Shown: piece by piece, positions 1 through 8,844 of the stretch
Layout of the letters: the number at the start of each line of letters is the position of its first letter
How positions within the stretch are numbered: position 1 is the first letter of the stretch
Assembly (NCBI RefSeq): GCF_000224085.1
Contig: NC_015945.1
Location: 1,561,501 to 1,625,500 of the forward strand
Origin: Allomuricauda ruestringensis DSM 13258
GTDB lineage: Bacteria; Bacteroidota; Bacteroidia; Flavobacteriales; Flavobacteriaceae
Direction: 5' to 3'
Length of the DNA stretch: 64,000 bases
The notes under the pieces: model-generated
Told to the model about the DNA's origin: nothing
Seen by the model: only the letters and a program-made list of their open reading frames with translations
Database searches by the model: none
Program-made: the position numbers and the translations under genes

Positions 1-857
1 GATATATTGAGGATGATGAGGCAAGACTATCGGAAATTTGCGTGCCCATTACCTGCGAGGATATTGTTTATGGCGTTATTGATTGCGAGCATCCCGAAAA
101 AGGCTTTTTTACGGACCATCATCTTAAGATGCTCTCGGCCTTTGCCGCCATCTGTGGCATAAAAATTAGAAGCGTTCGCACCCACGAAGCGCTGATGGAA
201 GAACACGATCGTTTGATAAAGATCAAAGAAGAGATGGTCGAGTTGAAGCTAAAAAGCCTGAGTTCGCAATTAAATCCACATTTTGTTTTCAATTCGCTCA
301 ATTCCATCCAGTATTTCATTACCTCGGAGAAAAAAAGACTGGCCTTGGAGTATTTGTCCATGTTCAGCAAGCTCATCCGATTTTACCTGAATCAATTGGG
401 GCAGGAAACGGTTCACTTAAAAGATGAGATAGACATGCTCCATTCGTACCTGAAGCTTCAAAAGCTACGTTATGATGGTTTGTTCGATTATGACATATCT
501 CTCCATGAAAACTCAAAAAAGATGGAAGAAGCGACCATTCCTTCCCTTGTAGTGCAAACGCTTTTTGAGAATATTATTGAAAGCGCCATGTACAACCAAC
601 AAAAGGGACAACATTTTAATGTGCTGCTAAAAATTGCCGACACTACTGTAACGCTCAAGGTTCTTCACCAATCGCTCCAGACAGGTAAATCCGCAAACAA
701 TCAATCAGGTTATCGCGAAAGCATTTTGCAGTGGCAAGATCAAGTCAACCTTCTAAATGCTGTAAAAGATTTTAAAATTACCACTACAATTACCCATAGT
801 TTTGACAATGACATCCAGAAAAGAAGTATTTCCCTAAAACTTCCCAATCTGATATAA
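1..857 (+). CDS. LytS-type histidine kinase homologue with GAF domain, 5' truncated, probable pseudokinase
   Basis: The reading frame is open from the left window edge (first full codon at 3), so the GTG at 42 is probably internal. The N-terminal part resembles the end of a GAF domain. A His_kinase (PF06580) region follows, with the NPHFVFN phospho-acceptor motif encoded around 273-293 and the helical Y-L-K-L-Q-K-L-R-Y segment. The C-terminal ATPase part is degenerate. The FEN of the N-box is present, but the following His is Ser and no DxGxG nucleotide-binding box is visible where the next gene has DDSGVGR. It ends 3 bp before that intact paralogue. Inference: a non-catalytic partner or regulator of the neighbouring kinase. 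The family normally works with a LytTR response regulator, which would have to lie outside the window. Confidence 0.8.
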   Translation, partial: YIEDDEARLSEICVPITCEDIVYGVIDCEHPEKGFFTDHHLKMLSAFAAICGIKIRSVRTHEALMEEHDRLIKIKEEMVELKLKSLSSQLNPHFVFNSLNSIQYFITSEKKRLALEYLSMFSKLIRFYLNQLGQETVHLKDEIDMLHSYLKLQKLRYDGLFDYDISLHENSKKMEEATIPSLVVQTLFENIIESAMYNQQKGQHFNVLLKIADTTVTLKVLHQSLQTGKSANNQSGYRESILQWQDQVNLLNAVKDFKITTTITHSFDNDIQKRSISLKLPNLI

Positions 858-860
858 CCT

Positions 861-2711
861 ATGCTAAGACTTACACGAAACCTATCCATTTTGCTTGTCT
901 GTTGGTTATGGCACCCCTGTTTTGCCCAAGAAGCCACTTTTGAAAAAGAGGTTTCATTTAAAATGATCAAGACATCGGATACCAGTTTGACCGTAAAAGA
1001 TATCCTTAACCAGACCGAAGAATTTAAACTTCCCCGTCAATTTGAACAAAAAACAGACCCAAAGGACATTTACTGGATTAGGTTGGATTTTGAGAACAGC
1101 ATTGCTTCCAAGGAATCCGATGCTATCTTTTACCTTAAAAACAACACGTTTGATTACGGGGCCTTTTACCACAAAAGCAAAAGTGGCATCGCCAAAAAGC
1201 CCATCGGACAATTTGATAAAGACCCCATTGCCAAAAGAATCAGGGGTTCCAATTACTACTCTTACCTCGAGTTCAATACCCAAGACCTGATCAATGATCG
1301 TTATTTAATGCTCAAGGTCCAGCGCATTACCTTTAAGGAAGATATTTCCAATTGGCATTTTAATTACAGTACCCTATCGCCTGATAAGTACGGTACACCC
1401 AATGATTTTCACCAACAAATTTTTTATGGGGTTTTTGCAGGGATTTGTCTTATCATCTGGTTTTCCACAACTTCCATGTACCTGTTTCAACAAAAACGGG
1501 AATTGCTTTATTATTCCACATATTTACTTTTGCTCTTCATCTATTTGACCGGAAGGTATTTCGGTTTTTTTCAGTTTGTGCTTAATGATTCTCCGTTACA
1601 ACATTGGGCATCCCAAGGCTTTATTTTTTCTTCCAATATAGCTTATGGCTATTTTTTGATAGCCTATCTCAACACCAAAAAAGATTATCTCATCATCCAT
1701 TATGCTTGTTTGGCAGCGATTGTAGTCAATATCGCAATTATAATCCTAATGGGAATCTTTTACTCCTTAAACTATATTGATGGACTTACATTTCTTGTGG
1801 GGCATAGCCAAAAAACTCTCAACCTTTACGGATTGCTTGCCTGTATGTTCTTGTTTTTGATATACCGGGATACACTTATGTATATTGTCCTATCCGCAAC
1901 AATGGTTCTCTGCCTTGGCGGTTTGGCGCGTTATTATTTGGCAGCCCCAAACGACGGGCTCTATATGAACAGTCTACCGTACTTGATCATAGGATGTTCC
2001 ATTGAGGTAATCATATTTGCTTTTGGATTAAACTATAAGGCCTATCTGGAATTTAGGGAAAACTATAGATTGCGCGAGGAAGTACTCATCAACAAAATAA
2101 AGGCGCTACGGGCACAGATCAATCCACATTTTATATTTAATGCACTTGGTTCCATCCAACATCTTATACTGGACAAGAAGAATACAAGTGCTCTTAAATA
2201 CCTGACCAAATTCAGTAGATTGATGCGTAACGTATTGGAGAGTTCCATAGTGGCCAACATACCTCTCGATGAAGAGATTGAAATGCTCAAAGACTATTTG
2301 GAACTGGAATCCCTTAGGTTCAACAATTCTTTCACGTACAACATTCAAGTCGATGAAAATTTGGATGAAACTGAAATTGAAGTGCCCTCCATGGTTTTGC
2401 AGCCCTTTGTGGAAAATGCCCTGATCCATGGTCTGTTGCCCAAAAAGGAAGGGCCCAAGGAGCTCGTTATCCAGTTTAAGGCAAAAGAACAACAACTCTG
2501 GTGTATAGTAGATGATTCGGGTGTGGGCAGACAATCGGCCAAAAACAAGACCCACATATATCCAAAAGAAAAAAAATCAAGAGGATTGGAGGTCACAAAA
2601 CAACGGTTGGAATCCTTGGGGGTTGCCCAGAATCCTATCCAAATAATAGATAAGTTTGATGAAGATAATCGCCCTTTGGGCACCACGGTGATTATAAAAA
2701 TACCGATATAG
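861..2711 (+). CDS. 7TMR-DISM-type LytS family sensor histidine kinase
   Basis: 616 aa. It has a signal peptide ending near Phe-Ala-Gln (about residue 22), an extracellular 7TMR-DISM-like sensor (about 25-180) and seven or so hydrophobic helices (about 190-395). A short coil is followed by the His_kinase domain, with His423 in NPHFIFN, an N-box with VENALIHG, and a G-box DDSGVGR. Known role of the family: membrane sensor that phosphorylates a LytTR-type response regulator. It begins 3 bp after the degenerate kinase-like gene, so the two are almost certainly co-transcribed. The catalytic boxes are complete, in contrast to the upstream gene. The ligand cannot be read from the sequence. Confidence 0.9.
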   Translation: MLRLTRNLSILLVCWLWHPCFAQEATFEKEVSFKMIKTSDTSLTVKDILNQTEEFKLPRQFEQKTDPKDIYWIRLDFENSIASKESDAIFYLKNNTFDYGAFYHKSKSGIAKKPIGQFDKDPIAKRIRGSNYYSYLEFNTQDLINDRYLMLKVQRITFKEDISNWHFNYSTLSPDKYGTPNDFHQQIFYGVFAGICLIIWFSTTSMYLFQQKRELLYYSTYLLLLFIYLTGRYFGFFQFVLNDSPLQHWASQGFIFSSNIAYGYFLIAYLNTKKDYLIIHYACLAAIVVNIAIIILMGIFYSLNYIDGLTFLVGHSQKTLNLYGLLACMFLFLIYRDTLMYIVLSATMVLCLGGLARYYLAAPNDGLYMNSLPYLIIGCSIEVIIFAFGLNYKAYLEFRENYRLREEVLINKIKALRAQINPHFIFNALGSIQHLILDKKNTSALKYLTKFSRLMRNVLESSIVANIPLDEEIEMLKDYLELESLRFNNSFTYNIQVDENLDETEIEVPSMVLQPFVENALIHGLLPKKEGPKELVIQFKAKEQQLWCIVDDSGVGRQSAKNKTHIYPKEKKSRGLEVTKQRLESLGVAQNPIQIIDKFDEDNRPLGTTVIIKIPI

Positions 2712-2716
2712 GATTT

Positions 2717-3454
2717 TTACTTTTTGGTCAGTTCTTTCAAAATTACATTTCTTACCTCTTCCCTTAAAGTAGAGGTATCCGACGCACTCAAAATTCCAGT
2801 CTCGAAAAACTCGTGCACTTTAGCCCTGATTTGTCCAGGTCCGCCACTAAAAAAGGTAAATGAAAAGCGTTTTTTATTATCCAAAAAAGTCATGGGTACC
2901 ACAGGAATTTTATGGGCAATCGCCATTTTAAACGCCCCATCCTTAAACTTGTCCAAAACAATATCCTCCTCGGGCACGCCCCCTTCCGGAAAAATACAAA
3001 TACTCAGCCCTTGATCTAGTCTTCTTTGGGCGCGACGATAAACCCTGGTTCTACTACGAACGTTTTCCCTATCCACCATTATGCAGACCCGTTTATAGAA
3101 AAATCCAAAAATGGGAATGCTCTCCAATTCCTTTTTGCCCACAAAAACAAAAGGGTTTCTACTAATCACCAACATCAGCATAATATCAAGCATACTGGTG
3201 TGGTTGGCCACTAGCATATAGCTCTTTCCTCTCACCATGCGCTGCTCGCGAACAATCTTGGGAAAACAGCCCATACCGTACAAAATAGGTCTGGCCCATA
3301 AATTCCGTGCCAACCAAAAAAAATGGGGGTAGGTTTTTTCGGAGATAGTAAAAATGAGCAAAATCGGGAAAAATAATAGAATGGGAACGGTAACCAAGAT
3401 ATAGAACCAAACCCTATACACTACATGTCCCGCATTTCTGATTATTCCAAGCAT
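2717..3454 (-). CDS. 1-acyl-sn-glycerol-3-phosphate acyltransferase family protein (PlsC-like)
   Basis: 245 aa membrane-associated acyltransferase. A hydrophobic N-terminal anchor (about residues 10-37) precedes the HX4D catalytic motif (His85-Asp90, in NHTSMLD) and the substrate-binding FPEGG (155-159). Family role: acylation of lysophosphatidate to phosphatidate at the inner membrane; Bacteroidota often carry several paralogues, so the exact acceptor is uncertain. It converges on the kinase gene with only 5 bp between stops, and its start at 3454 lies 57 bp from the divergent small membrane protein gene. Confidence 0.88.
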   Translation of the reverse strand: MLGIIRNAGHVVYRVWFYILVTVPILLFFPILLIFTISEKTYPHFFWLARNLWARPILYGMGCFPKIVREQRMVRGKSYMLVANHTSMLDIMLMLVISRNPFVFVGKKELESIPIFGFFYKRVCIMVDRENVRSRTRVYRRAQRRLDQGLSICIFPEGGVPEEDIVLDKFKDGAFKMAIAHKIPVVPMTFLDNKKRFSFTFFSGGPGQIRAKVHEFFETGILSASDTSTLREEVRNVILKELTKK

Positions 3455-3511
3455 TCATCAAAAGTAAAATTTTTGAATATCTTTATAAGACTAACCATTA
3501 AAATTTAGGAT

Positions 3512-3754
3512 ATGGGTATTTTATATGCTTTATTGATCGGTGCCCTGGCCGGATGGCTTGCGGGCAAAATCATGAAAGGGGGCGGCTTTGGTCTTCTTTT
3601 GAATATTATTTTAGGAATTGTTGGTGGTATTGTGGGCAATTGGCTTTTTGGTGCTCTTGGGGTTCATATAGGGTCGGGAATTATTGGCCACCTCATCACC
3701 GGGGTTATTGGCGCCGTAGTGATTCTTTTCATTGCCGGGCTGTTCAAGAAATAA
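3512..3754 (+). CDS. GlsB/YeaQ/YmgE family stress-response membrane protein
   Basis: 80 aa, almost entirely hydrophobic and glycine-rich, with three short transmembrane segments. It opens with a Gly-Leu-x-Ala-Gly-x-Leu-Ala-Gly pattern and has a Gly-Gly-Ile-Val-Gly-Asn-Trp-Leu-Phe centre, both typical of the transglycosylase-associated (PF04226) family. These are inner-membrane proteins induced by stress in enterobacteria; the biochemical role is not known. It stands alone between the divergent acyltransferase and trpS. Confidence 0.85.
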   Translation: MGILYALLIGALAGWLAGKIMKGGGFGLLLNIILGIVGGIVGNWLFGALGVHIGSGIIGHLITGVIGAVVILFIAGLFKK

Positions 3755-3841
3755 ACCCTGATTAAATCAATTCTACGTTAAGGGGTACTGCCGCTTTTTT
3801 TATATGTACGGGATGCTTACTTTTACGGGCAAAAATTTAGC

Positions 3842-4810
3842 ATGGCCCGAATTCTGACCGGAATACAAAGCACAGGCACACCCCACTTGGGTAATATTTT
3901 GGGAGCAATTTCGCCTGCCATTGAAATGGCGGAGGATCCCAAAAACGACTCCTTTCTCTTTATTGCAGATATGCACTCGCTTACCCAAATTAAGGATGGT
4001 GAGCTGTTACGAAACAACACCTATGCCATAGCTGCAGCTTGGCTGGCCTTTGGCCTTGATATTGAAAAAACTGTTTTTTACAGACAGAGCGATATTCCAC
4101 AAACAGCTGAATTGGCTTGGTACCTTAGCTGCTTTTTTCCGTACCAGCGATTAACATTGGCACATTCCTTTAAGGACAAGGCCGATAGGTTGGAAGATGT
4201 GAACGCAGGGTTGTTTACCTACCCCATGCTTATGGCAGCCGATATTTTATTGTATGATGCTGATATTGTTCCCGTAGGGAAAGACCAGCTCCAGCATTTG
4301 GAAATGACCCGCGATGTGGCCTCCCGCTTTCATAACCAGATGGGCGAAACCTTTGTGATGCCCGAAGCCAAAGTACACGAGCAAACCATGTACGTGCCTG
4401 GTACGGATGGTGAAAAAATGAGCAAAAGCCGTGGCAACCTCATCAACCTGTTTCAACCGGACAAAAAACTCCGTAAGCAAATTATGGGCATTGTTACCGA
4501 TAGTACGCCCATGGAAGAGCCCAAGGACCCAAGCAAGGACAATGTTTTTGCTTTGTACAAGCTATTGGCCTCTACTGCACAAATCGAAGAAATGAGCGCC
4601 AACTATTTAGCTGGAAACTATGGTTATGGACATGCTAAACAAGCCTTGTACGAACTCATTTTAAAAAAGTTTGAAGAACCCCGCGAAAAATTCGAATACT
4701 ATATGAACCACAAAAACGAGGTGGACGAAGCCTTGGCCTTTGGTGCAGAAAAAGCTCGCAAAGTAGCTGATAGTGTTTTGCTTCGGGTTCGTGAAAAGTT
4801 GGGGTATTGA
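3842..4810 (+). CDS. trpS: Tryptophan--tRNA ligase
   Basis: 322 aa class Ic aminoacyl-tRNA synthetase that charges tRNA-Trp. The HIGH-like motif is TPHLGN (13-18) and the KMSKS loop is intact (192-196, followed by RGN). The length is normal for the bacterial enzyme. The start directly follows a short AT-rich leader. No regulatory T-box or leader peptide was seen upstream, as expected in Bacteroidota. It stands alone, followed by about 300 bp without a gene. Confidence 0.97.
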   Translation: MARILTGIQSTGTPHLGNILGAISPAIEMAEDPKNDSFLFIADMHSLTQIKDGELLRNNTYAIAAAWLAFGLDIEKTVFYRQSDIPQTAELAWYLSCFFPYQRLTLAHSFKDKADRLEDVNAGLFTYPMLMAADILLYDADIVPVGKDQLQHLEMTRDVASRFHNQMGETFVMPEAKVHEQTMYVPGTDGEKMSKSRGNLINLFQPDKKLRKQIMGIVTDSTPMEEPKDPSKDNVFALYKLLASTAQIEEMSANYLAGNYGYGHAKQALYELILKKFEEPREKFEYYMNHKNEVDEALAFGAEKARKVADSVLLRVREKLGY

Positions 4811-5108
4811 TTTTGCTTTCTACCATTTTAAGGTGATGCTTTGCAAAACCTATGAATCGTATAGTACCATTCAATTGCTTTGACTCCATTTTGGTATGAC
4901 TATTTAAATCAAAAACCTCATTTATTGTCCATATAAAATATTGATAAAGAGTCTTTTAGTAGGGGTGAGCTCAAAATTCAGGTAAAATTCAACATAAGGC
5001 GCCTATTGAATTCATGGTATTCCAGCGGAAGGCTGGCGCTCAGGATGTCAGCTCTAAATGAACGAACATTTATTGAGAATTGTTCAATAGTTGATTGGTA
5101 AATTGTAG
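4811..5108. other. Intergenic region without a gene
   Basis: 298 bp between trpS and the convergent radical SAM gene. AT-rich, no convincing ORF. It holds a GC-richer block near 5020-5055 with short complementary stretches that could fold, possibly a decayed dispersed repeat. No clear intrinsic terminator is visible. Confidence 0.5.
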
Positions 5109-6182
5109 TTAAAACAACCTCATCTGCCCATCTTTGTATTGATTGTGAAGCTCCATGTTCAACCGAGGAAAGGTTTTGCCTTTAAAATATCGCTTCTTGG
5201 CCAAATGGGCCATTTCGTGTATTTGCTCCGCAATTTTACCCTCTCCTTTTGTTCTTGTGCCAAATCGGCTATCATTTAATGTTCCTCCATGGCAATCCTG
5301 TATTTGATGTAAAACTTTTTCCGCCCTATCTGGCATTGCTTTTTTTATCCAGTCCGAAAATATTTGACCTATGGCCCCATTGAGCCGCACTACCGTTAAC
5401 CCAAAGGAAAGGGCTCCATGGTCGGCCACGGCCTTGGCCAATGGCAACAACTCGTGGGAATTTATTCCAGGGATCATGGGTGCCAGCATAGCATTGACGG
5501 GTATATTGTTCTCGGATAACACCTGAATGGTCTTTAATCGTTTTTGAATGGATGCCGTTCTGGGTTCCAATTTTCGTCTCGTCTTTTCCGATAATGATGT
5601 AACAGAGATATTGACCCCGACCAATTGGTGTTTGTTCAGCTCTTTTAAAATGTCCAAATCACGAAGAACCAAAGCATTTTTTGTGATGATGCCCACAGGG
5701 TGGCGATACTTTAAAAAAACTTCAAGGCATTTACGTGTAATCTCGAACCTTTGCTCTGCGGGTTGGTAACAATCCGTATTGCCGGACAGCACAATGGTCT
5801 GTGCTTTCCATTTTTTATGCTTGATCTTGGTTTCTAAAAGCTCTGGTGCCGATTCTTTCACCAATATTCGTCGTTCAAAATCCAAACCTGCACTATAGCC
5901 CCAATATTCGTGGGTGTTTCTGGCATAACAATAAATACAACCATGCTCGCAGCCCTGGTAAGGGTTCATGGAATATCCCATCCCCACATCGGGGCTATCC
6001 ACTTTGTTGACAATCGTTTTTGGAAAAATAGGAATGTACTTTGTTTTGTTGCTTTCAGCTTCCTCTCCTTCCAAACGGCAGAATTCCAAAAAATCCTCCC
6101 GCATCTCATACACATGTTGCAAAAACCGATTGCTTGTGTTTTTCTGTGCTCCTCTCCCTTTTAGAAACTCTTTGGACGGCAT
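5109..6182 (-). CDS. PA0069-type radical SAM protein (SPL-like)
   Basis: 357 aa. The radical SAM cluster is Cys78-x3-Cys82-x2-Cys85 (CEHGCIYC), followed by YARNTHEY typical of the Rv2578c/PA0069 branch related to spore photoproduct lyase. The C-terminus is rich in Lys/Phe. The substrate of this branch is not established. Single gene, with repeats upstream. The start is supported by strong conservation immediately downstream (PSKEFLKGRGAQ). Confidence 0.9.
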   Translation of the reverse strand: MPSKEFLKGRGAQKNTSNRFLQHVYEMREDFLEFCRLEGEEAESNKTKYIPIFPKTIVNKVDSPDVGMGYSMNPYQGCEHGCIYCYARNTHEYWGYSAGLDFERRILVKESAPELLETKIKHKKWKAQTIVLSGNTDCYQPAEQRFEITRKCLEVFLKYRHPVGIITKNALVLRDLDILKELNKHQLVGVNISVTSLSEKTRRKLEPRTASIQKRLKTIQVLSENNIPVNAMLAPMIPGINSHELLPLAKAVADHGALSFGLTVVRLNGAIGQIFSDWIKKAMPDRAEKVLHQIQDCHGGTLNDSRFGTRTKGEGKIAEQIHEMAHLAKKRYFKGKTFPRLNMELHNQYKDGQMRLF

Positions 6183-6261
6183 TGTCTTGGATTTATTCCA
6201 AATATATGGATTATTTCCTTTGTTTGGATATTTTGATTGATGGATTACTAGAGATTTAGAT

Positions 6262-6660
6262 GGTTTATAAGTATTAATGAGGTTGACACAAATGTCACTC
6301 CGTCATTTCGAATGGGAACCCAATCTTGATTGGGTGTGAGAAATCTGAAGTATCAGCATCAAATAGATTTCTCAATCGTCGTTGCACTCCTCATTTCGAA
6401 ATGACATCACTTCTCTTGACATTTCAAGGAAGGTGAAGAATCCCTTCAACGCTATAAAGTTTGACACGCCTGCCTGCCGCCTTTAGGCAGGAATTGCACG
6501 GATTCCCTCGAATTTATTTTGTTTCACCACGGTTGTCATTCCGTGCGGATGGGCAGATAGCCATCAAGGGTACAATTGTTCTTGAGCTTATCGGGAGTCG
6601 GATGTCCGAAGAACGATGCACGAAGTCAGTTGGCAGTGGCAGTTTACAGCAATCCAATAA
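6262..6660. repeat. Dispersed intergenic repeat, copy A
   Basis: Begins with GGTTTATAAGTATTAATGAGG and shares long near-identical blocks with 6859-7025 and 8293-8640. Shared landmarks are a CCGTCATTTCGAA block, AGAAATCTGAAGTATCA, ATTTCTCAATCGTCGTTGCA, CATTTCGAAATGACATCAC, ATCCCTTCAACGCTATAAAG and GCCTGCCGCCTTTAGGCAGG (a hairpin). No real ORF; the short open frames here do not look coding. It resembles the non-autonomous repeats seen between flavobacterial genes. Confidence 0.7.
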
Positions 6661-6858
6661 CTCCAAACTTAATTCGTGCAAATTTGTGTCAGGCCGTCAT
6701 TCCGGACTTGTTTCGGAATCCCATAGGAGTGAGACCCTGAAACAAGTTCAGGGTGACGGGATTTCTCCCCTCTTTCACGCTAGAGTGAGCCTCTTTCGTG
6801 CCAAGTACACAAAATGCTGTAAATGATCGGAACGAGCGTGACGCTTGCACCAGCAATA

Positions 6859-7025
6859 GGTTTATAAGTATTAATGAGGTTGGCACAAATGTCATGAATT
6901 TGTATCAAGACACTCCGTCATTTCGAAATGACATCACTTCTATTGACATTTCAAGGAAGGTAAAGAATCCCTTCAACGCTATAAAGTTTGACACGCCTGC
7001 CTGCCGCCTTTAGGCAGGAATTGCC
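6859..7025. repeat. Dispersed intergenic repeat, copy B
   Basis: Second, shorter copy of the 6262 repeat in the same orientation. The start (GGTTTATAAGTATTAATGAGG) and the end (GCCTGCCGCCTTTAGGCAGG followed by AATTGC) match copy A nearly perfectly. The central part of copy A, between the first CATTTCGAA and the second, is missing, as if deleted by recombination between the two short internal repeats. Confidence 0.7.
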
Positions 7026-7066
7026 GAATTCTTTACCACTGTTGTCATTCCATGTCAAGCACAGAA

Positions 7067-7094
7067 TAAGAAAAGCCGAGCTTTCGCCCGGCTT
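7067..7094 (-). terminator. Intrinsic terminator of the collagen-like lipoprotein gene
   Basis: On the minus strand a GC-rich hairpin (AAGCCGGGC, loop GAAA, GCTCGGCTT, one mismatch) is followed by TTTTCTTAT. It lies 68 bp downstream of the stop codon at 7162 and is in the right orientation. Confidence 0.7.
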
Positions 7095-7161
7095 CTCCGT
7101 TTTGGTCAGGTGCCCCAACGGGGGAATATCCTTAATTAAAATGTTTATTATACTTCTTTAT

Positions 7162-8124
7162 CTATTTTTTAGAAAGGAATTCATAAAGTGGAGCCATTCT
7201 TTCTTCTGTTGTCATATTTTCCCAACTTTTTAGTTTTGAAGAATCAATATCGCCTTTTCCAGCATTATTGATTTCCTTAGTTTTAATAACTAGAACAGGT
7301 CTAAGGTCTGTTTGAATAGCTTCACTAGAAGAAAAACCTATTCTGCTTAAACCATTTACAGCCTCAGTAGACAGTCGCAATCGAACTCCTTTGTTTGCAT
7401 CACCTTGCTCTCCAATATTATCACATATCCAAGCAGTAACCACGGATTGCGGTAAAGGCAAGGCCATCCATCCTAAATCTTGAGATGAATTAACCATAGT
7501 CCCTAATCCAGCCGTGTAGTTATCCGACCCATTAAATGGCCCAACAAAAAGTTCACTTTTAGCCCCCGGTAAAAACCAAGAGTCAACGGCGTTCGCTTGT
7601 GTCCAAGTAGCATCTTCCTCATTAAAAATTGGATCGTTGGGGCCATAAAACCCATGATGGATATAGCCTTGATTAAATCCACCTGCTGCAACTGTTCCAG
7701 TACTATATAAATATAATATTGCTTGGGTAACAATATAGTCTTCTCCACAATTAGTATGATCAGATCCAAATTCACTATTGATATAATCCGAAATTCCATC
7801 GAATCTCATTAGAACATACCTATGGTTATCTGCATCAAGATCTTCTATAAGATTAAGTGTTTCATTATTTGTCGAACCAGAGTTAAAACTAATTTGTACA
7901 TCTTGAGTTCCTTCATATCCATCAAATCCATTTTGAAAGTAGAAGTCTACGTTTGGTCGGTTCTCTCCATCTTGTCCAGGTTCACCCTGATCCCCTTGTT
8001 CGCCTTGGGGACCTTGAGGTCCTTCTTTTCCTTGTAGTCCTTGTTCTCCATCTTCACCGGAGCAAGAGACCAAAACCATTGCCATGCCAAGCACGGCCAT
8101 ACTAAATAATCTAATTGATTTCAT
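7162..8124 (-). CDS. Collagen-like lipoprotein with DNRLRE-type beta domain
   Basis: 320 aa. Lipoprotein signal peptide with lipobox LVSC (Cys21). About eleven Gly-X-Y triplets rich in Gln, Glu and Pro (about residues 23-55) follow, then a roughly 200-residue beta-rich domain. The YLYSTGT segment, spaced Trp residues and a late VRLRLS strand resemble DNRLRE-type surface domains; that assignment is tentative. Bacterial Gly-X-Y segments usually form triple-helical stalks, so a trimeric surface-exposed stalked lipoprotein is inferred. The gene sits alone between two repeat-filled gaps and has its own terminator, which suggests an inserted accessory gene. Ligand unknown. Confidence 0.75.
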   Translation of the reverse strand: MKSIRLFSMAVLGMAMVLVSCSGEDGEQGLQGKEGPQGPQGEQGDQGEPGQDGENRPNVDFYFQNGFDGYEGTQDVQISFNSGSTNNETLNLIEDLDADNHRYVLMRFDGISDYINSEFGSDHTNCGEDYIVTQAILYLYSTGTVAAGGFNQGYIHHGFYGPNDPIFNEEDATWTQANAVDSWFLPGAKSELFVGPFNGSDNYTAGLGTMVNSSQDLGWMALPLPQSVVTAWICDNIGEQGDANKGVRLRLSTEAVNGLSRIGFSSSEAIQTDLRPVLVIKTKEINNAGKGDIDSSKLKSWENMTTEERMAPLYEFLSKK

Positions 8125-8158
8125 AAAAATTTTGTTTTTAATTAGGGTTATATGAAAC

Positions 8159-8166
8159 CAAAAGTA
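8159..8166 (-). promoter_or_regulatory. Candidate -7 box of the lipoprotein gene
   Basis: TACTTTTG on the minus strand fits the Bacteroidota TAnnTTTG element and lies 35 bp upstream of the start codon at 8124. No good TTG -33 partner is visible at the usual spacing, so this is a weak call. Confidence 0.4.
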
Positions 8167-8292
8167 TGTTGTAAAAATGGGTGTTTTAGTACCTAACTAA
8201 CCTATGACCAATTTGGTTTGACGGATGGTGCAAATGAATTGATAGAAAAACTAAATTGTAAGTTTTTTCTTTCTTAATTAAATAATAAAAGG

Positions 8293-8640
8293 ATTGACAC
8301 TAGTTCCACGAATTAGCATTAAGACCCTCCGTCATTTTCGAACGGGAACCCGATCTTGATTGGGTGGAGTGTGAGAAATCTGAAGTATCAACATCGAATA
8401 GATTTCTCAATCGTCGTTGCACTCCTCATTTCGAAATGACATCACTGCCCTCGACATTCCAAACAATGCAAAGAGAATCCTTTCAACGCTGTAAAGCTTG
8501 ACACGAATTGCACAGATTCTCTCGATTTTTTTGTTTCACCACTGTTGTCATTCCGTGCGGACAGGCAGATAGCCATAAAGGGGACAAATGTTCTTGCTCT
8601 TGATGCTTGGGCTTGTCGGGAGTCCGAAGTCGGAGTCAAT
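8293..8640. repeat. Dispersed intergenic repeat, copy C
   Basis: Third copy of the family at 6262 and 6859, same orientation, more diverged. Shared blocks include AGAAATCTGAAGTATCA, ATTTCTCAATCGTCGTTGCA, CATTTCGAAATGACATCAC and GTTGTCATTCCGTGCGGA. Its start, TTGACACTAGTTCCACGAATT, recurs near 35700 (TTGACACCAATTCCACGAATT), so the family is also present beyond this region. Confidence 0.65.
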
Positions 8641-8830
8641 TTGCAGTAAGCAATAACTCTTGAACTTGAAACTTGAACTTGTCAGAAGTCGGGAGTCAGT
8701 AGTCAGTAGGCAGATTGCAGTAACTGGATAACCCAATAACTTAGTCCGATGTACAAAGTCTTGTCTCTTGTGTCTTGGTTCTTGACTCTCTTTTCTTTGT
8801 ATTTGATGCTTGAGCTTGTACTTGATGTTG
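8640..8830. repeat. Low-complexity word-repeat stretch
   Basis: Composed of short recurring words: GAACTTGAAACTTGAACTTG, GTCAGAAGTCGGGAGTCAGT, AGTCAGTAGGCAG and GGATAACCCAATAACTTAG. Two of its words are identical to sequences flanking the four-helix-bundle genes in the suf and sdh operons: AACTTGAAACTT (8663-8674, also within 30639-30655) and CCAATAACTTA (8733-8743, also within 14360-14382). Confidence 0.6.
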
Positions 8831-8844
8831 ATGAGTCTTGGTTC

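Larger units (their letters stand above)
6183..7161. other. Repeat-filled intergenic region
   Basis: 979 bp without a credible gene between the radical SAM gene and the collagen-like lipoprotein. It contains repeat copies A and B, a hairpin of the CCCTGAA...TTCAGGG type around 6735-6755, word-like low-complexity sequence around 6597-6660 (GTCGGATGTCCGAAG, CAGTTGGCAGTGGCAG) and the lipoprotein terminator at 7067-7094. Confidence 0.7.
8125..8844. other. Repeat-filled intergenic region upstream of the lipoprotein
   Basis: 720 bp with no credible gene. It holds the lipoprotein promoter region, repeat copy C and a word-repeat low-complexity stretch (8640-8830). Confidence 0.65.

Noticed and set aside
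6461..6826. 121-codon ORF inside the repeat region
   Set aside because: It is made of repeat words and palindromes; a protein would be repetitive low-complexity and unrelated to anything.
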